Part shown: positions 1 through 5,221 of the stretch, piece after piece
Layout: each line of letters begins with the position of its first letter
Position numbering within the stretch: the first letter of the stretch is position 1
Source of the DNA: a bacterium ADurb.Bin374
Lineage (GTDB): Bacteria; Riflebacteria; Ozemobacteria; Ozemobacterales; Ozemobacteraceae
Length of the DNA: 5,221 nucleotides
Direction of reading: 5' to 3'
Assembly (NCBI GenBank): GCA_002068715.1
Contig: MWAR01000010.1
Span: 1-5,221 of the forward strand
Notes under the pieces: model-generated
What the model saw: only the letters and a program-made list of their open reading frames with translations
Databases searched by the model: none
What the model was told of the DNA's origin: nothing
Position numbers and translations under genes: made by a program

Positions 1-1278
1 CGGATTCACCGCCTTGTCGGTCGATATCATGACGAAACGCTCGACCTGCGCATCGTGAGCCGCATGGACGAGGTTTGAGGTGCCGAGAATGTTGTTCTTG
101 ATCGCTTCTTCGGGGTTCGATTCCATCAATGGGACATGCTTATGCGCCGCAGCATGGAAAACGATGTTCGGTTGATGCTCACGAAACACGGCCCGGATCT
201 TTGCATCATGCTGAACGTCGGCGATGATCGGGACCAGTTTCGTGTGTCCCAGGTCCGGACGTTCGCTCAGTTCCTGGTGAATCGTATAAATGCTGTTTTC
301 GCCATGTCCCAGCAAGAGCAGGCAAGACGGCTGGAAAGGTAGGATCTGGCGACAAATTTCGCTGCCGATACTTCCACCGGCACCTGTCACTAGGACTATT
401 TTTCCGGTGATATATGCAGCGATCTCAGCCAGGTTGATGTCGGAAGGCGGCCGGCGCAGCAGGTCCTCGACCGAGATATCACGAAGCTGCATGCTCAGCA
501 ATTTTCCCTCGATCAACTCCTGCATGCCGGGAAGCGTCTTGAACCGGACCTTTGAGCCGCGGCACAAGCGCATGATTTCACGTATTTCTTCTCCCGGGGC
601 GGATGGGAGGGCTATGAAGATTTCATCGATCGTATGCTCGTCGACGATACTCTTGAGCATTTTTCTGTTTCCGAGCACCTCGACACCATGGATGATTTTT
701 CCAAGTTTCTGAGGGTCGTCATCGAGAAATCCACAGATCTCGTAGGGCAAATTCTCATTTCGCCTGATTTCACGAACAACGCTCTCACCGGCTCTGCCGG
801 CTCCGAAGATAAGCACACGGCGGGGTGGATTTTTCGCTTTGCCGTAAATGAGCGTCCGGAGGGGCTCGATCTCGGCGACGTTGAGCATGATGCGGGGTAA
901 CATGCGCGATGCGCCAAGAAACACCGTACCGAGCATCCAGTCCATCACGAGGACAGCCTTGGAATACCACATTCCGGGGGTGACTAGGGCAAATACCAGT
1001 TTCAAAACGGTGACAGCCGTCACACCAATGACGATAGCCATCAAATCAGGAATCGAAGCATACCTCACTGAGCGCCGGTACAACCCCAGAAGGGAGAATA
1101 TCGCCAGGGCAAACGGGAGGGAAGCCGGTACCATCCAGAGGAAGAAGCTGTAATGATGAGGTTCGAGCGCCTCGAATCGCAGATAGATTGCTGAAAGAAA
1201 CGCGAGGGAAATACAAACGATGTCGTTGATGACCAGGACGATGCGCCTGAGATCTCTGTATTGAACCTGCAGCAGCAA
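1..1278 (-). CDS. CapD/WbpM/PglF-like membrane-bound nucleotide-sugar 4,6-dehydratase (partial, C-terminus beyond left edge)
   Basis: The first 426 codons of a polysaccharide-biosynthesis dehydratase/epimerase; the frame stays open to base 1. Residues about 12-130 carry four hydrophobic segments (roughly 13-33, 44-66, 79-99, 107-128), the usual N-terminal membrane domain. A first Rossmann-like domain follows, with VLIFGAGRAGE at 155-165, then the catalytic SDR domain with the NAD(P)-binding motif VTGAGGSIGSE at 297-307. Family signatures LLGHGENSIY (322-331), FHAAAHKHVPLMESNP (374-389) and STDKAVNP (419-426) are present; D421-K422 belong to the active-site motif. The usual MGATK segment would lie just past the edge. 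Known relatives of about 590-670 residues (WbpM, PglF) act on UDP-GlcNAc at the inner membrane, giving a 4-keto-6-deoxy sugar; the exact substrate here is inferred. The start is TTG at 1278 because GGGAGG lies 6 bases upstream, no ATG precedes it in frame, and a TGA closes the frame about 23 codons upstream. It is downstream of gmd, separated by a 332-base gap. Confidence 0.93.
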   Translation of the reverse strand, partial: MLLQVQYRDLRRIVLVINDIVCISLAFLSAIYLRFEALEPHHYSFFLWMVPASLPFALAIFSLLGLYRRSVRYASIPDLMAIVIGVTAVTVLKLVFALVTPGMWYSKAVLVMDWMLGTVFLGASRMLPRIMLNVAEIEPLRTLIYGKAKNPPRRVLIFGAGRAGESVVREIRRNENLPYEICGFLDDDPQKLGKIIHGVEVLGNRKMLKSIVDEHTIDEIFIALPSAPGEEIREIMRLCRGSKVRFKTLPGMQELIEGKLLSMQLRDISVEDLLRRPPSDINLAEIAAYITGKIVLVTGAGGSIGSEICRQILPFQPSCLLLLGHGENSIYTIHQELSERPDLGHTKLVPIIADVQHDAKIRAVFREHQPNIVFHAAAHKHVPLMESNPEEAIKNNILGTSNLVHAAHDAQVERFVMISTDKAVNP

Positions 1279-1284
1279 CGGAAT

Positions 1285-1290
1285 CCTCCC
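1285..1290 (-). promoter_or_regulatory. Shine-Dalgarno GGGAGG deciding the TTG start of the CapD-like gene
   Basis: On the minus strand GGGAGG is followed by six bases (ATTCCG) and then TTG, ideal spacing for initiation. The next in-frame ATG lies inside the second membrane segment, so starting there would cut off the first transmembrane helix. The site therefore supports the non-ATG start at 1278. Confidence 0.7.
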
Positions 1291-1315
1291 AAGGGCTCCA
1301 AATATGTGGAGCCTG

Positions 1316-1343
1316 AGTATACACCTCCGCAGGAAAAAGCCAA
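1316..1343 (-). promoter_or_regulatory. Possible sigma-70-type promoter for the CapD-like gene
   Basis: The minus strand carries TATACT (1321-1316; five of six matches to the -10 consensus) with TTGGCT (1343-1338; four of six matches to TTGACA) 16 bases upstream. Transcription would begin around 1310-1306, giving a leader of about 30 bases that contains the Shine-Dalgarno. It would let this gene be expressed independently of gmd. The host's promoter consensus is unknown, so this is pattern matching only. Confidence 0.3.
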
Positions 1344-1414
1344 ACTTTTTTCACTGAATCGGGCAGAGGAAAGGGCAAAAAGGTTCATAACCGCTGCAGA
1401 GATACCAAGACCTT

Positions 1415-1499
1415 TTCACCGCCGAGGCACAGAGGCGCAGAGATTGAAACAAGATGTGCGAAAATATTTTCCTCGGCGTCTCAGCGGCTCCGCGGTGAA
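1415..1499. repeat. Inverted pair of 28-base dispersed-type repeat copies (imperfect palindrome)
   Basis: The left arm (1415-1442) and the reverse complement of the right arm (1472-1499) both begin TTCACCGC and match at 22 of 28 positions without gaps; the outer 8 bases pair perfectly. A 29-base A+T-rich spacer (1443-1471) separates them. The arms have the look of the 'ccgcggagacgcagag' repeats scattered in intergenic DNA of many bacteria (recollection, not a search). As RNA the element could fold into a long imperfect stem with a large loop. It lies between gmd and the CapD-like gene, so it could affect transcript ends or stability, or simply be a neutral or mobile non-autonomous element. 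Frames translated through it give Arg/Ala/Glu-rich peptides that are artefacts. Confidence 0.75.
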
Positions 1500-1547
1500 T
1501 CGTTCGAATTTCAATATACCAGGGGCCAAAGGACACTGAGGCTTCAC

Positions 1548-1582
1548 AAAAATGATGTTACACGCAAGAAGAACTCCTTGCG
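1548..1582 (-). terminator. Weak hairpin plus T-run downstream of gmd (possible terminator)
   Basis: On the minus strand, 28 bases after the gmd stop, CGCAAG (1582-1577) pairs with CTTGCG (1568-1563) around an 8-base loop; five Ts follow at 1552-1548. The stem is only 6 bp and the T-run begins 10 bases after it, so this is a poor intrinsic terminator. It is the only such candidate close to the gmd end. Confidence 0.25.
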
Positions 1583-1610
1583 CTTGCCTTGAAAACAGCC
1601 AGGGGAACGG

Positions 1611-2711
1611 TTATTCGAAGCTTTCGAAGACGTGGAAGCCGGCGTTGCGGATGGTTTCGTCGCGGCGGACGGCGTCGAGGTCGGAGGCAACCATTTCTTT
1701 CACGAGCTGGGCAAGGTCGCAGGAGGGCTTCCAGCCGAGCTTTTCGCGAGCTTTCGTGGGATCGCCGAGAAGAAGGTCGACTTCGGTGGGGCGGAAGTAG
1801 CGAGGGTCGATCTCGACCAGCACACGGTCGGTTCCCTTTTCGAGGCCTTTTTCGTTCACGCCGGTGCCCTGCCATTCGATTTCCAAACCGAGTTCGCGGA
1901 AGACCATCGTGACGAAGTCGCGGACGCTCGTCGTCAGACCGGTCGCAATGACAAAGTCGTCCGGCTCGTGATGCTGGAGGATCAACCACATCGCCTCGAC
2001 ATAGTCACGGGCATGGCCCCAGTCGCGTTTGGCATCGATATTTCCGAGAAACAGTTTTTCCTGGAGTCCTTCGCGGATACGACAGGCGGCACGGGTGATC
2101 TTGCGAGTGACGAACGTTTCGCCGCGAAGCGGGCTTTCGTGATTGAAGAGAATGCCGTTGCTGGCGAAGATTCCATAGGCTTCGCGATAATTCACGGCTA
2201 TCCAATACGCGTAGAGTTTCGCTGCGGCATACGGGCTTCGAGGATAGAACGGCGTCGTTTCGCGCTGAGGGGTTTCCTGGACCTTTCCGAACAATTCGCT
2301 GGTCGAGGCCTGATAAAAGCGGGTTTTCTTTTCGAGACCGAGAATGCGAATCGCTTCGAGGATGCGAAGGACGCCGAGACCGTCGGCGTTCGCCGTGTAT
2401 TCGGGGGTCTCGAAGCTGACCTTCACATGGCTTTGGGCCGCAAGGTTGTAGATTTCGTCCGGCTGGGTTTCCTGGATGATGCGGATCAGATTGGTCGAGT
2501 CGGTCATGTCGCCGTAATGAAGTGTGAAATCATAGCCCGACTCGTGGCGGTCTCGATAGAGGTGGTCGATTCGATCGGTATTGAAAAGCGACGACCGGCG
2601 TTTGATCCCGTGAACACAGTATCCTTTATCAAGAAGAAATTCAGCTAGATATGCTCCATCCTGGCCGGTGATTCCCGTTACGAGGGCCGTTTTTTTCTGG
2701 TTGGTTGTCAT
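1611..2711 (-). CDS. gmd: GDP-mannose 4,6-dehydratase
   Basis: A 366-residue cytoplasmic short-chain-dehydrogenase-family enzyme that converts GDP-D-mannose to GDP-4-keto-6-deoxy-D-mannose, the first step to GDP-L-fucose and related deoxyhexoses. The Rossmann motif [12 protein letters not shown] is at residues 11-22, [18 protein letters not shown] at 89-106, and TSELFG at 137-142. Predicted catalytic residues are Thr137, Glu139, Tyr161 and Lys165, each offset by four from E. coli Thr133, Glu135, Tyr157 and Lys161. The family signature [18 protein letters not shown] spans 189-206 and the tail ends in LGWKP plus about 40 residues. Length is near the family norm, so it is complete. The ATG overlaps the fcl stop as ATGA, and AGGAAGGA lies 7 bases upstream within the fcl end, implying translational coupling. 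The immediate upstream partner fcl performs the next reaction; the keto-sugar could also feed other GDP-deoxyhexose branches. Confidence 0.98.
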   Translation of the reverse strand: MTTNQKKTALVTGITGQDGAYLAEFLLDKGYCVHGIKRRSSLFNTDRIDHLYRDRHESGYDFTLHYGDMTDSTNLIRIIQETQPDEIYNLAAQSHVKVSFETPEYTANADGLGVLRILEAIRILGLEKKTRFYQASTSELFGKVQETPQRETTPFYPRSPYAAAKLYAYWIAVNYREAYGIFASNGILFNHESPLRGETFVTRKITRAACRIREGLQEKLFLGNIDAKRDWGHARDYVEAMWLILQHHEPDDFVIATGLTTSVRDFVTMVFRELGLEIEWQGTGVNEKGLEKGTDRVLVEIDPRYFRPTEVDLLLGDPTKAREKLGWKPSCDLAQLVKEMVASDLDAVRRDETIRNAGFHVFESFE

Positions 2712-3679
2712 GACTCATTCCTTCCTGAATTTTTATTTCTAGAAATATATTCCTGCCATGCGTTGAATATGCCATCTTCAAGTTTGATACGTGGCCGCCA
2801 GCCGAGAGCCGTGATACGGCTTACATCGAGAAGCTTACGCGGCGTGCCATCCGGCTTTGCAGAGTTCCAGATGAGGCGCCCCCTGAATCCGACCACATCC
2901 GCAACCGTTTCGGCAAGTTCCCGAATCGTCAGCTCTTCACCACATCCGATGTTGAACAATGCAATTCGATCAGGCCGGAATAGACGCTCATCGGAGCTTT
3001 CCAGGAGGAACACGCACGCTTCGGCCATGTCATCGCTGTAGAGGAATTCACGTCGCGGCGTCCCGCTCCCCCATATTTCTACCGTGTCGGCTCCGGCCTG
3101 TTTCGCCTCGTGGAATTTGCGTATCAGAGCGGGTAGAACGTGGGAGTTTTGCAGGTCGTAGTTATCGCCGGGGCCATAGATGTTCGTCGGCATAGCCGAT
3201 ATGAAGCGAGTATTATATTGCCGATTATACGAGTCACACATCATCACACCGGCGATTTTCGCGAGAGCATAGGGGGCATTCGTCGGTTCAAGAGGACCAC
3301 TTAGAAGGTATTCCTCGCGCATCGGCTGAGGACATTCCCTCGGGTAAATGCATGATGAGCCGAGAAAGAGAAGGCGCTTTACGCCATGTCGCCAGGAAGC
3401 GTGGATGACGTTCGTCGAGATGGTGAGGTTGTCGTAGATGAATTCGGCCGGATAGGTCGAGTTCGCATGGATTCCGCCGACTTTTGCGGCAGCGAGCAAA
3501 ACGTATTCAGGCTTTTCGGTCGAGAAAAAGGCTTCGACGGAAGCCGCATCTCTGAGTTCGAGTTCAGCGTGTGTCCGCAGAAGAAGGTTTGTATATCCGT
3601 GGCCATTAAGAGCACGAACAAGCGCACTTCCGGCCAGGCCCCGATGGCCGGCGACATAGATCTTCGAATCGGGTTGCAT
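2708..3679 (-). CDS. fcl: GDP-L-fucose synthase (GDP-4-keto-6-deoxymannose 3,5-epimerase-4-reductase)
   Basis: A 323-residue NADPH-dependent SDR enzyme (also called WcaG) that epimerises and reduces the Gmd product to GDP-L-fucose in the cytoplasm. The cofactor motif GHRGLAGSA is at 11-19, followed by [11 protein letters not shown] (63-73) and FLGSSCIYP (105-113). Predicted active-site residues Ser108, Cys110, Tyr137, Lys141 and His180 are each one position from E. coli Ser107, Cys109, Tyr136, Lys140 and His179. [10 protein letters not shown] (166-175) is the family substrate loop, and length is typical. The ATG at 3679 gives the expected N-terminus; an in-frame TGA lies six codons upstream, so no better start exists. 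No Shine-Dalgarno sits at normal distance (GGGGAG is 23 bases away), and a 12-base inverted repeat brackets the start. The gene precedes gmd, the reverse of the E. coli order, overlapping it by 4 bases. Confidence 0.97.
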   Translation of the reverse strand: MQPDSKIYVAGHRGLAGSALVRALNGHGYTNLLLRTHAELELRDAASVEAFFSTEKPEYVLLAAAKVGGIHANSTYPAEFIYDNLTISTNVIHASWRHGVKRLLFLGSSCIYPRECPQPMREEYLLSGPLEPTNAPYALAKIAGVMMCDSYNRQYNTRFISAMPTNIYGPGDNYDLQNSHVLPALIRKFHEAKQAGADTVEIWGSGTPRREFLYSDDMAEACVFLLESSDERLFRPDRIALFNIGCGEELTIRELAETVADVVGFRGRLIWNSAKPDGTPRKLLDVSRITALGWRPRIKLEDGIFNAWQEYISRNKNSGRNES

Positions 3680-3724
3680 GGCCCGAATGGTACTTCAATA
3701 TCTCCCCTCGTTCAACCCGATTCG
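3665..3724 (-). promoter_or_regulatory. Perfect 12-base inverted repeat bracketing the fcl start codon
   Basis: In mRNA sense, CGAATCGGGTTG (3724-3713) is followed after 36 bases by its exact complement CAACCCGATTCG (3676-3665). The second arm is codons 2-5 of fcl, and the ATG is the last three bases of the loop. The first arm begins 6 bases after the stop codon of the upstream exported-protein gene. The predicted hairpin would hold the whole initiation region, including the distant GGGGAG, in one loop. It could regulate translation, be an RNA- or DNA-binding site, or be fortuitous. The pairing is directly visible; the role is inference. Confidence 0.45.
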
Positions 3725-3730
3725 TGCAAC

Positions 3731-4237
3731 TCAGGGTTTATTCGCGGCAGCAGTCGGGGCATCAACACTTTTCGCCGTGGCTTCGGGAGCATTTATTTTG
3801 CCGCCCTGAACAGGGGTGTCTGCGTCGTGGAACAGAATGGTCATCGTGACGTTTTGATTGTGTTCGATAGCAGCTGACTCGCCTTCAGGGGAAACGTTCG
3901 TCGATGAACGCTCAGAAGTGTCAGCCGGGAGAAGAACGAACTTCTCGCCGTCGATCGATTTCTCGTTTTCTATTCCGGAGGGACTTCCCTTGAGAGAAGC
4001 CTTTGTCTGTGCCCGATCCATTGTTGGCTTCGCCTTCCCGGTCATTGAATCGGCTGACGTTTTCGAAGACTGCGCATCGTTCTTCGCGGGATTGCCGCAG
4101 AAGGAATCGAGCCGATTTCGCAGTTCGGTGATGCGCTGCGATATCGAGCGCGTATCGTTTTCGGCTCGTGCGGGGGCGGGCAGGAACGACGAGCAGGCAA
4201 GAACAAGCATCATGAGGGTGCATGACGAACGACGCAT
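3731..4237 (-). CDS. Small exported protein of unknown function
   Basis: A 168-residue protein I cannot assign to a family. The N-terminus is a clear Sec signal: a basic MRRSS start, a hydrophobic core at about 7-19, and APARA before Glu26, a good signal-peptidase I site. Cys15 in LVLAC also roughly fits a loose lipobox, so a lipoprotein is possible but less likely. After cleavage, residues about 28-45 (SISQRITELRNRLDSF) look like a short amphipathic or coiled-coil helix. The middle (49-125) is rich in Ser, Thr, Lys and Asp and looks disordered; NVTMTILFH (129-137) may form a strand, and the tail is Ala/Pro-rich. The start at 4237 is chosen over a GTG 20 codons upstream because GAGGAG lies 6 bases before it and the signal peptide then begins correctly. 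It ends 51 bases before fcl in the same direction, so cotranscription is plausible. A periplasmic or envelope role is all that can be inferred. Confidence 0.72.
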   Translation of the reverse strand: MRRSSCTLMMLVLACSSFLPAPARAENDTRSISQRITELRNRLDSFCGNPAKNDAQSSKTSADSMTGKAKPTMDRAQTKASLKGSPSGIENEKSIDGEKFVLLPADTSERSSTNVSPEGESAAIEHNQNVTMTILFHDADTPVQGGKINAPEATAKSVDAPTAAANKP

Positions 4238-4243
4238 GGTTTT

Positions 4244-4249
4244 CTCCTC
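4244..4249 (-). promoter_or_regulatory. Shine-Dalgarno GAGGAG deciding the exported-protein start
   Basis: GAGGAG is followed by six bases (AAAACC) and ATG at 4237 on the minus strand. This places the start directly in front of the signal peptide and argues against the longer version beginning at GTG 4297. Confidence 0.75.
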
Positions 4250-4364
4250 GATCGACCGTAAACGAAACTCGCGAAGCAACGGCCTCGCACAGATCACCTA
4301 TCGGCTTCGATCGCTGATGAATTGAGCATCTTTCGTTCCTGCGTGCCTCTGCCCAATGCCAATT

Positions 4365-4994
4365 TCAAGACCGTTCAGAGGTTTTCCCAGCGGAATAGCC
4401 GCGGGGTGATTGTTTCACCACACGAGTATTCTCGGGAAAAACAATCGAAAGATCGATCGTCAGCCCCGGGAAAAGGGGTGTTTCGATCTTCGTCGTGCGA
4501 TCGTGCGTCTCAGGCCGCCCATACCGACCGGATTCGCCGAGACGGAAGACCATGACCGAGCCTTCGACGTGGATTATCCAGTATTCCCTGACACCGCGGC
4601 TTTCATACAGATTGAGCTTTCGAAGTTGATCGTGGGAAACGGAGGAAGGCGACAGAATCTCAATCGCAAGATCGGGGGCGCCTCGACAGCCGCGATTGTC
4701 GATCTTCTCAGTATCGCAGACAACCAGAATATCTGGCTGGACAACCGTTGTCGTGCGCAAGTCGGATTCGCTCCTTTTCGGGAGACGAACATCGAACGGT
4801 GCTGCAAAAACGCGACAGGGTTTGCCCAGAAAAAAGTTCGCCAATTGCCTCGAAAGTTCCATCGAGATGCCCTGGTGCACAGGGTTCGGTGCCGGCGTCA
4901 TATCGAAAGCTTCGCCGTCGATCAGTTCCCAGCGTTCGTCATCCGGCCAGGTCAGATAATCGGCGTAGGTATAGCTTTTCTTGGGGGATTTCAA
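4365..4994 (-). CDS. Uma2-family (DUF820) PD-(D/E)XK nuclease-like protein
   Basis: A 209-residue protein with the Uma2/DUF820 restriction-endonuclease-like fold signature. [22 protein letters not shown] (7-28) is the family opening with Glu23 and Asp26; His40 follows; [11 protein letters not shown] (84-94) holds the Pro-Asp metal-site motif (Asp88); [12 protein letters not shown] (107-118) holds Glu112; and [18 protein letters not shown] (124-141) supplies Lys126 and the conserved YW. All expected catalytic-core residues are present, so it is probably intact. The family is predicted to be nuclease-like, often multicopy and probably mobile, and its cellular role is poorly known. The start is TTG at 4994 with a weak GGTAGG 5 bases upstream; a TAG two codons before it in frame excludes a longer form, and the next Met (32) would lose the core. 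Its first 56 bases overlap the end of the lepA frame, which is unusual. It has no obvious link to the sugar genes; 127 bases separate it from the exported-protein gene. Confidence 0.88.
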   Translation of the reverse strand: MKSPKKSYTYADYLTWPDDERWELIDGEAFDMTPAPNPVHQGISMELSRQLANFFLGKPCRVFAAPFDVRLPKRSESDLRTTTVVQPDILVVCDTEKIDNRGCRGAPDLAIEILSPSSVSHDQLRKLNLYESRGVREYWIIHVEGSVMVFRLGESGRYGRPETHDRTTKIETPLFPGLTIDLSIVFPENTRVVKQSPRGYSAGKTSERS

Positions 4995-5221
4995 CGCTGC
5001 CTACCATTTTCATACGTTTTTTTCCTTTTTTTTGTTTTTCGAGCAGCTTCTTTTTGCGCGTTATGTCACCGCCGTAACATTTAGCCAAGACGTCTTTGCG
5101 CAAAGCTTTAACATTGGCGCGGGAAATTACCTTGCCTTGCGAGTAAGCTTGAATTGGGATGGTAAAAAGTTGTTGTGGGATGAGCTCTTTAAGTTTGCTG
5201 ACCAGCGCTTGGCCTTTATGA
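4939..5221 (-). CDS. lepA: Elongation factor 4 (LepA), C-terminal fragment with an atypical tail
   Basis: The last 93 codons of a gene that enters from the right edge (first whole codon at 5220). The translation contains the hallmark LepA C-terminal domain: [20 protein letters not shown], then [20 protein letters not shown] (visible residues about 37-56), then [25 protein letters not shown] (57-81). LepA is a ribosome-associated translational GTPase; this domain is unique to it and contacts the ribosome near the tRNA. In relatives PQE is normally followed by AF and a short hydrophobic tail. Here it is followed by [12 protein letters not shown] and a stop, which is the Uma2 gene read in another frame. 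Total tail length is about normal, so function may survive. Base composition is lower in G+C (about 45% by hand count over 5041-5221) than in the genes downstream, and an A8-GG-A7 run is present. Identity is firm; whether the junction is natural is open. Confidence 0.92.
   Translation of the reverse strand, partial: HKGQALVSKLKELIPQQLFTIPIQAYSQGKVISRANVKALRKDVLAKCYGGDITRKKKLLEKQKKGKKRMKMVGSVEIPQEKLYLRRLSDLAG

Larger units (their letters stand above)
1279..1610. other. 332-base intergenic region without a credible gene
   Basis: This is the gap between the gmd stop codon and the CapD-like start. Open frames exist on both strands but have no recognisable domain, no good ribosome binding site, and run straight through the inverted repeat, so I do not call them. 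From right to left it holds a weak hairpin (1563-1582), the inverted pair of repeat copies (1415-1499) and a possible promoter (1316-1343). The rest shows nothing I recognise. Confidence 0.7.

Noticed and set aside
1046..1388. Minus-strand frames starting at 1378 and 1388
   Set aside because: They overlap the N-terminus of the CapD-like protein in other frames; the frame with four membrane helices continuing into the Rossmann domains is the real one.
1261..1539. Open frames through the inverted repeat on both strands (plus 1261-1539, minus 1351-1536)
   Set aside because: They translate the repeat arms into HRRGTEAQR- and LRLCASAVK-type peptides, which I treat as artefacts of the repeat; neither has a convincing ribosome binding site.
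1519..1605. Two copies of ccagggg (1519-1525 and 1599-1605) as a direct repeat
   Set aside because: A 7-base match 80 bases apart is easily chance and shows no target-site or element context.
1558..1989. Minus-strand Arg/Pro-rich frame of 143 codons
   Set aside because: It overlaps gmd out of frame and has the composition of a shifted reading of a real gene.
1632..2648. Long open frame on the plus strand (338 codons)
   Set aside because: It lies wholly antisense to gmd, whose catalytic motifs are intact; it has no recognisable domain and is a by-product of the codon use of a G+C-rich gene.
4238..4297. Longer version of the exported protein starting at GTG 4297
   Set aside because: The added residues would bury the signal peptide behind a charged extension, and the GAGGAG site points to the ATG at 4237.
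3386..4325. Plus-strand open frames at 3386-3877 and 3858-4325
   Set aside because: Both are antisense to fcl or to the exported-protein gene, and the minus-strand products have a signal peptide or catalytic motifs while these have neither.
4410..5084. Plus-strand open frame of 224 codons
   Set aside because: It is antisense to the Uma2 and lepA frames, both with clear family motifs, and shows no domain of its own.
1..5221. CRISPR array, tRNA or rRNA gene, transposase, or toxin-antitoxin pair
   Set aside because: No regularly spaced repeats, cloverleaf, rRNA-like segment or transposase motif was seen. The Uma2 gene has no evident small partner, so I do not call it part of a defence or toxin system.

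Overview
This 5.2 kb window lies almost entirely on the minus strand and looks like part of a surface-polysaccharide (capsule, O-antigen or exopolysaccharide) locus of a Gram-negative-type environmental bacterium. The host cannot be named from the sequence. Gene dense DNA of moderately high G+C by eye, an exported protein with a Sec signal, a Uma2 nuclease gene and an intergenic repeat of the 'accgccgaggcacagag' kind suit several phyla with large accessory genomes.

Layout, read in the direction of transcription (right to left). (1) 5221-4939: the C-terminal 93 residues of elongation factor 4 (LepA), truncated by the window edge, visibly more A+T-rich than what follows and with an atypical tail. 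(2) 4994-4365: a Uma2-family (DUF820) PD-(D/E)XK nuclease-like protein whose TTG start sits inside the lepA frame. (3) 4237-3731: a small exported protein of unknown function. (4) 3679-2708: fcl (wcaG), GDP-L-fucose synthase. (5) 2711-1611: gmd, GDP-mannose 4,6-dehydratase, overlapping fcl by ATGA. (6) 1610-1279: a 332-base gap with an inverted pair of dispersed-repeat copies, a weak hairpin and a possible promoter. (7) 1278-1: the first 426 residues of a CapD/WbpM/PglF-type membrane-bound nucleotide-sugar dehydratase, starting at TTG behind a strong Shine-Dalgarno and running off the left edge.

Gmd and Fcl together convert GDP-mannose to GDP-L-fucose. The CapD-like enzyme probably makes a 4-keto-6-deoxy UDP-sugar, so the locus supplies deoxy-sugar donors for a surface glycan. 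The exported protein may belong to the same transcription unit, with only 51 bases between it and fcl, but its role is unknown.

I did not find a convincing new multi-gene system. The points most worth a second look are the abrupt lepA/Uma2 junction (rearrangement or assembly chimera), a perfect 12-base inverted repeat bracketing the fcl start codon, and the palindromic intergenic repeat pair.
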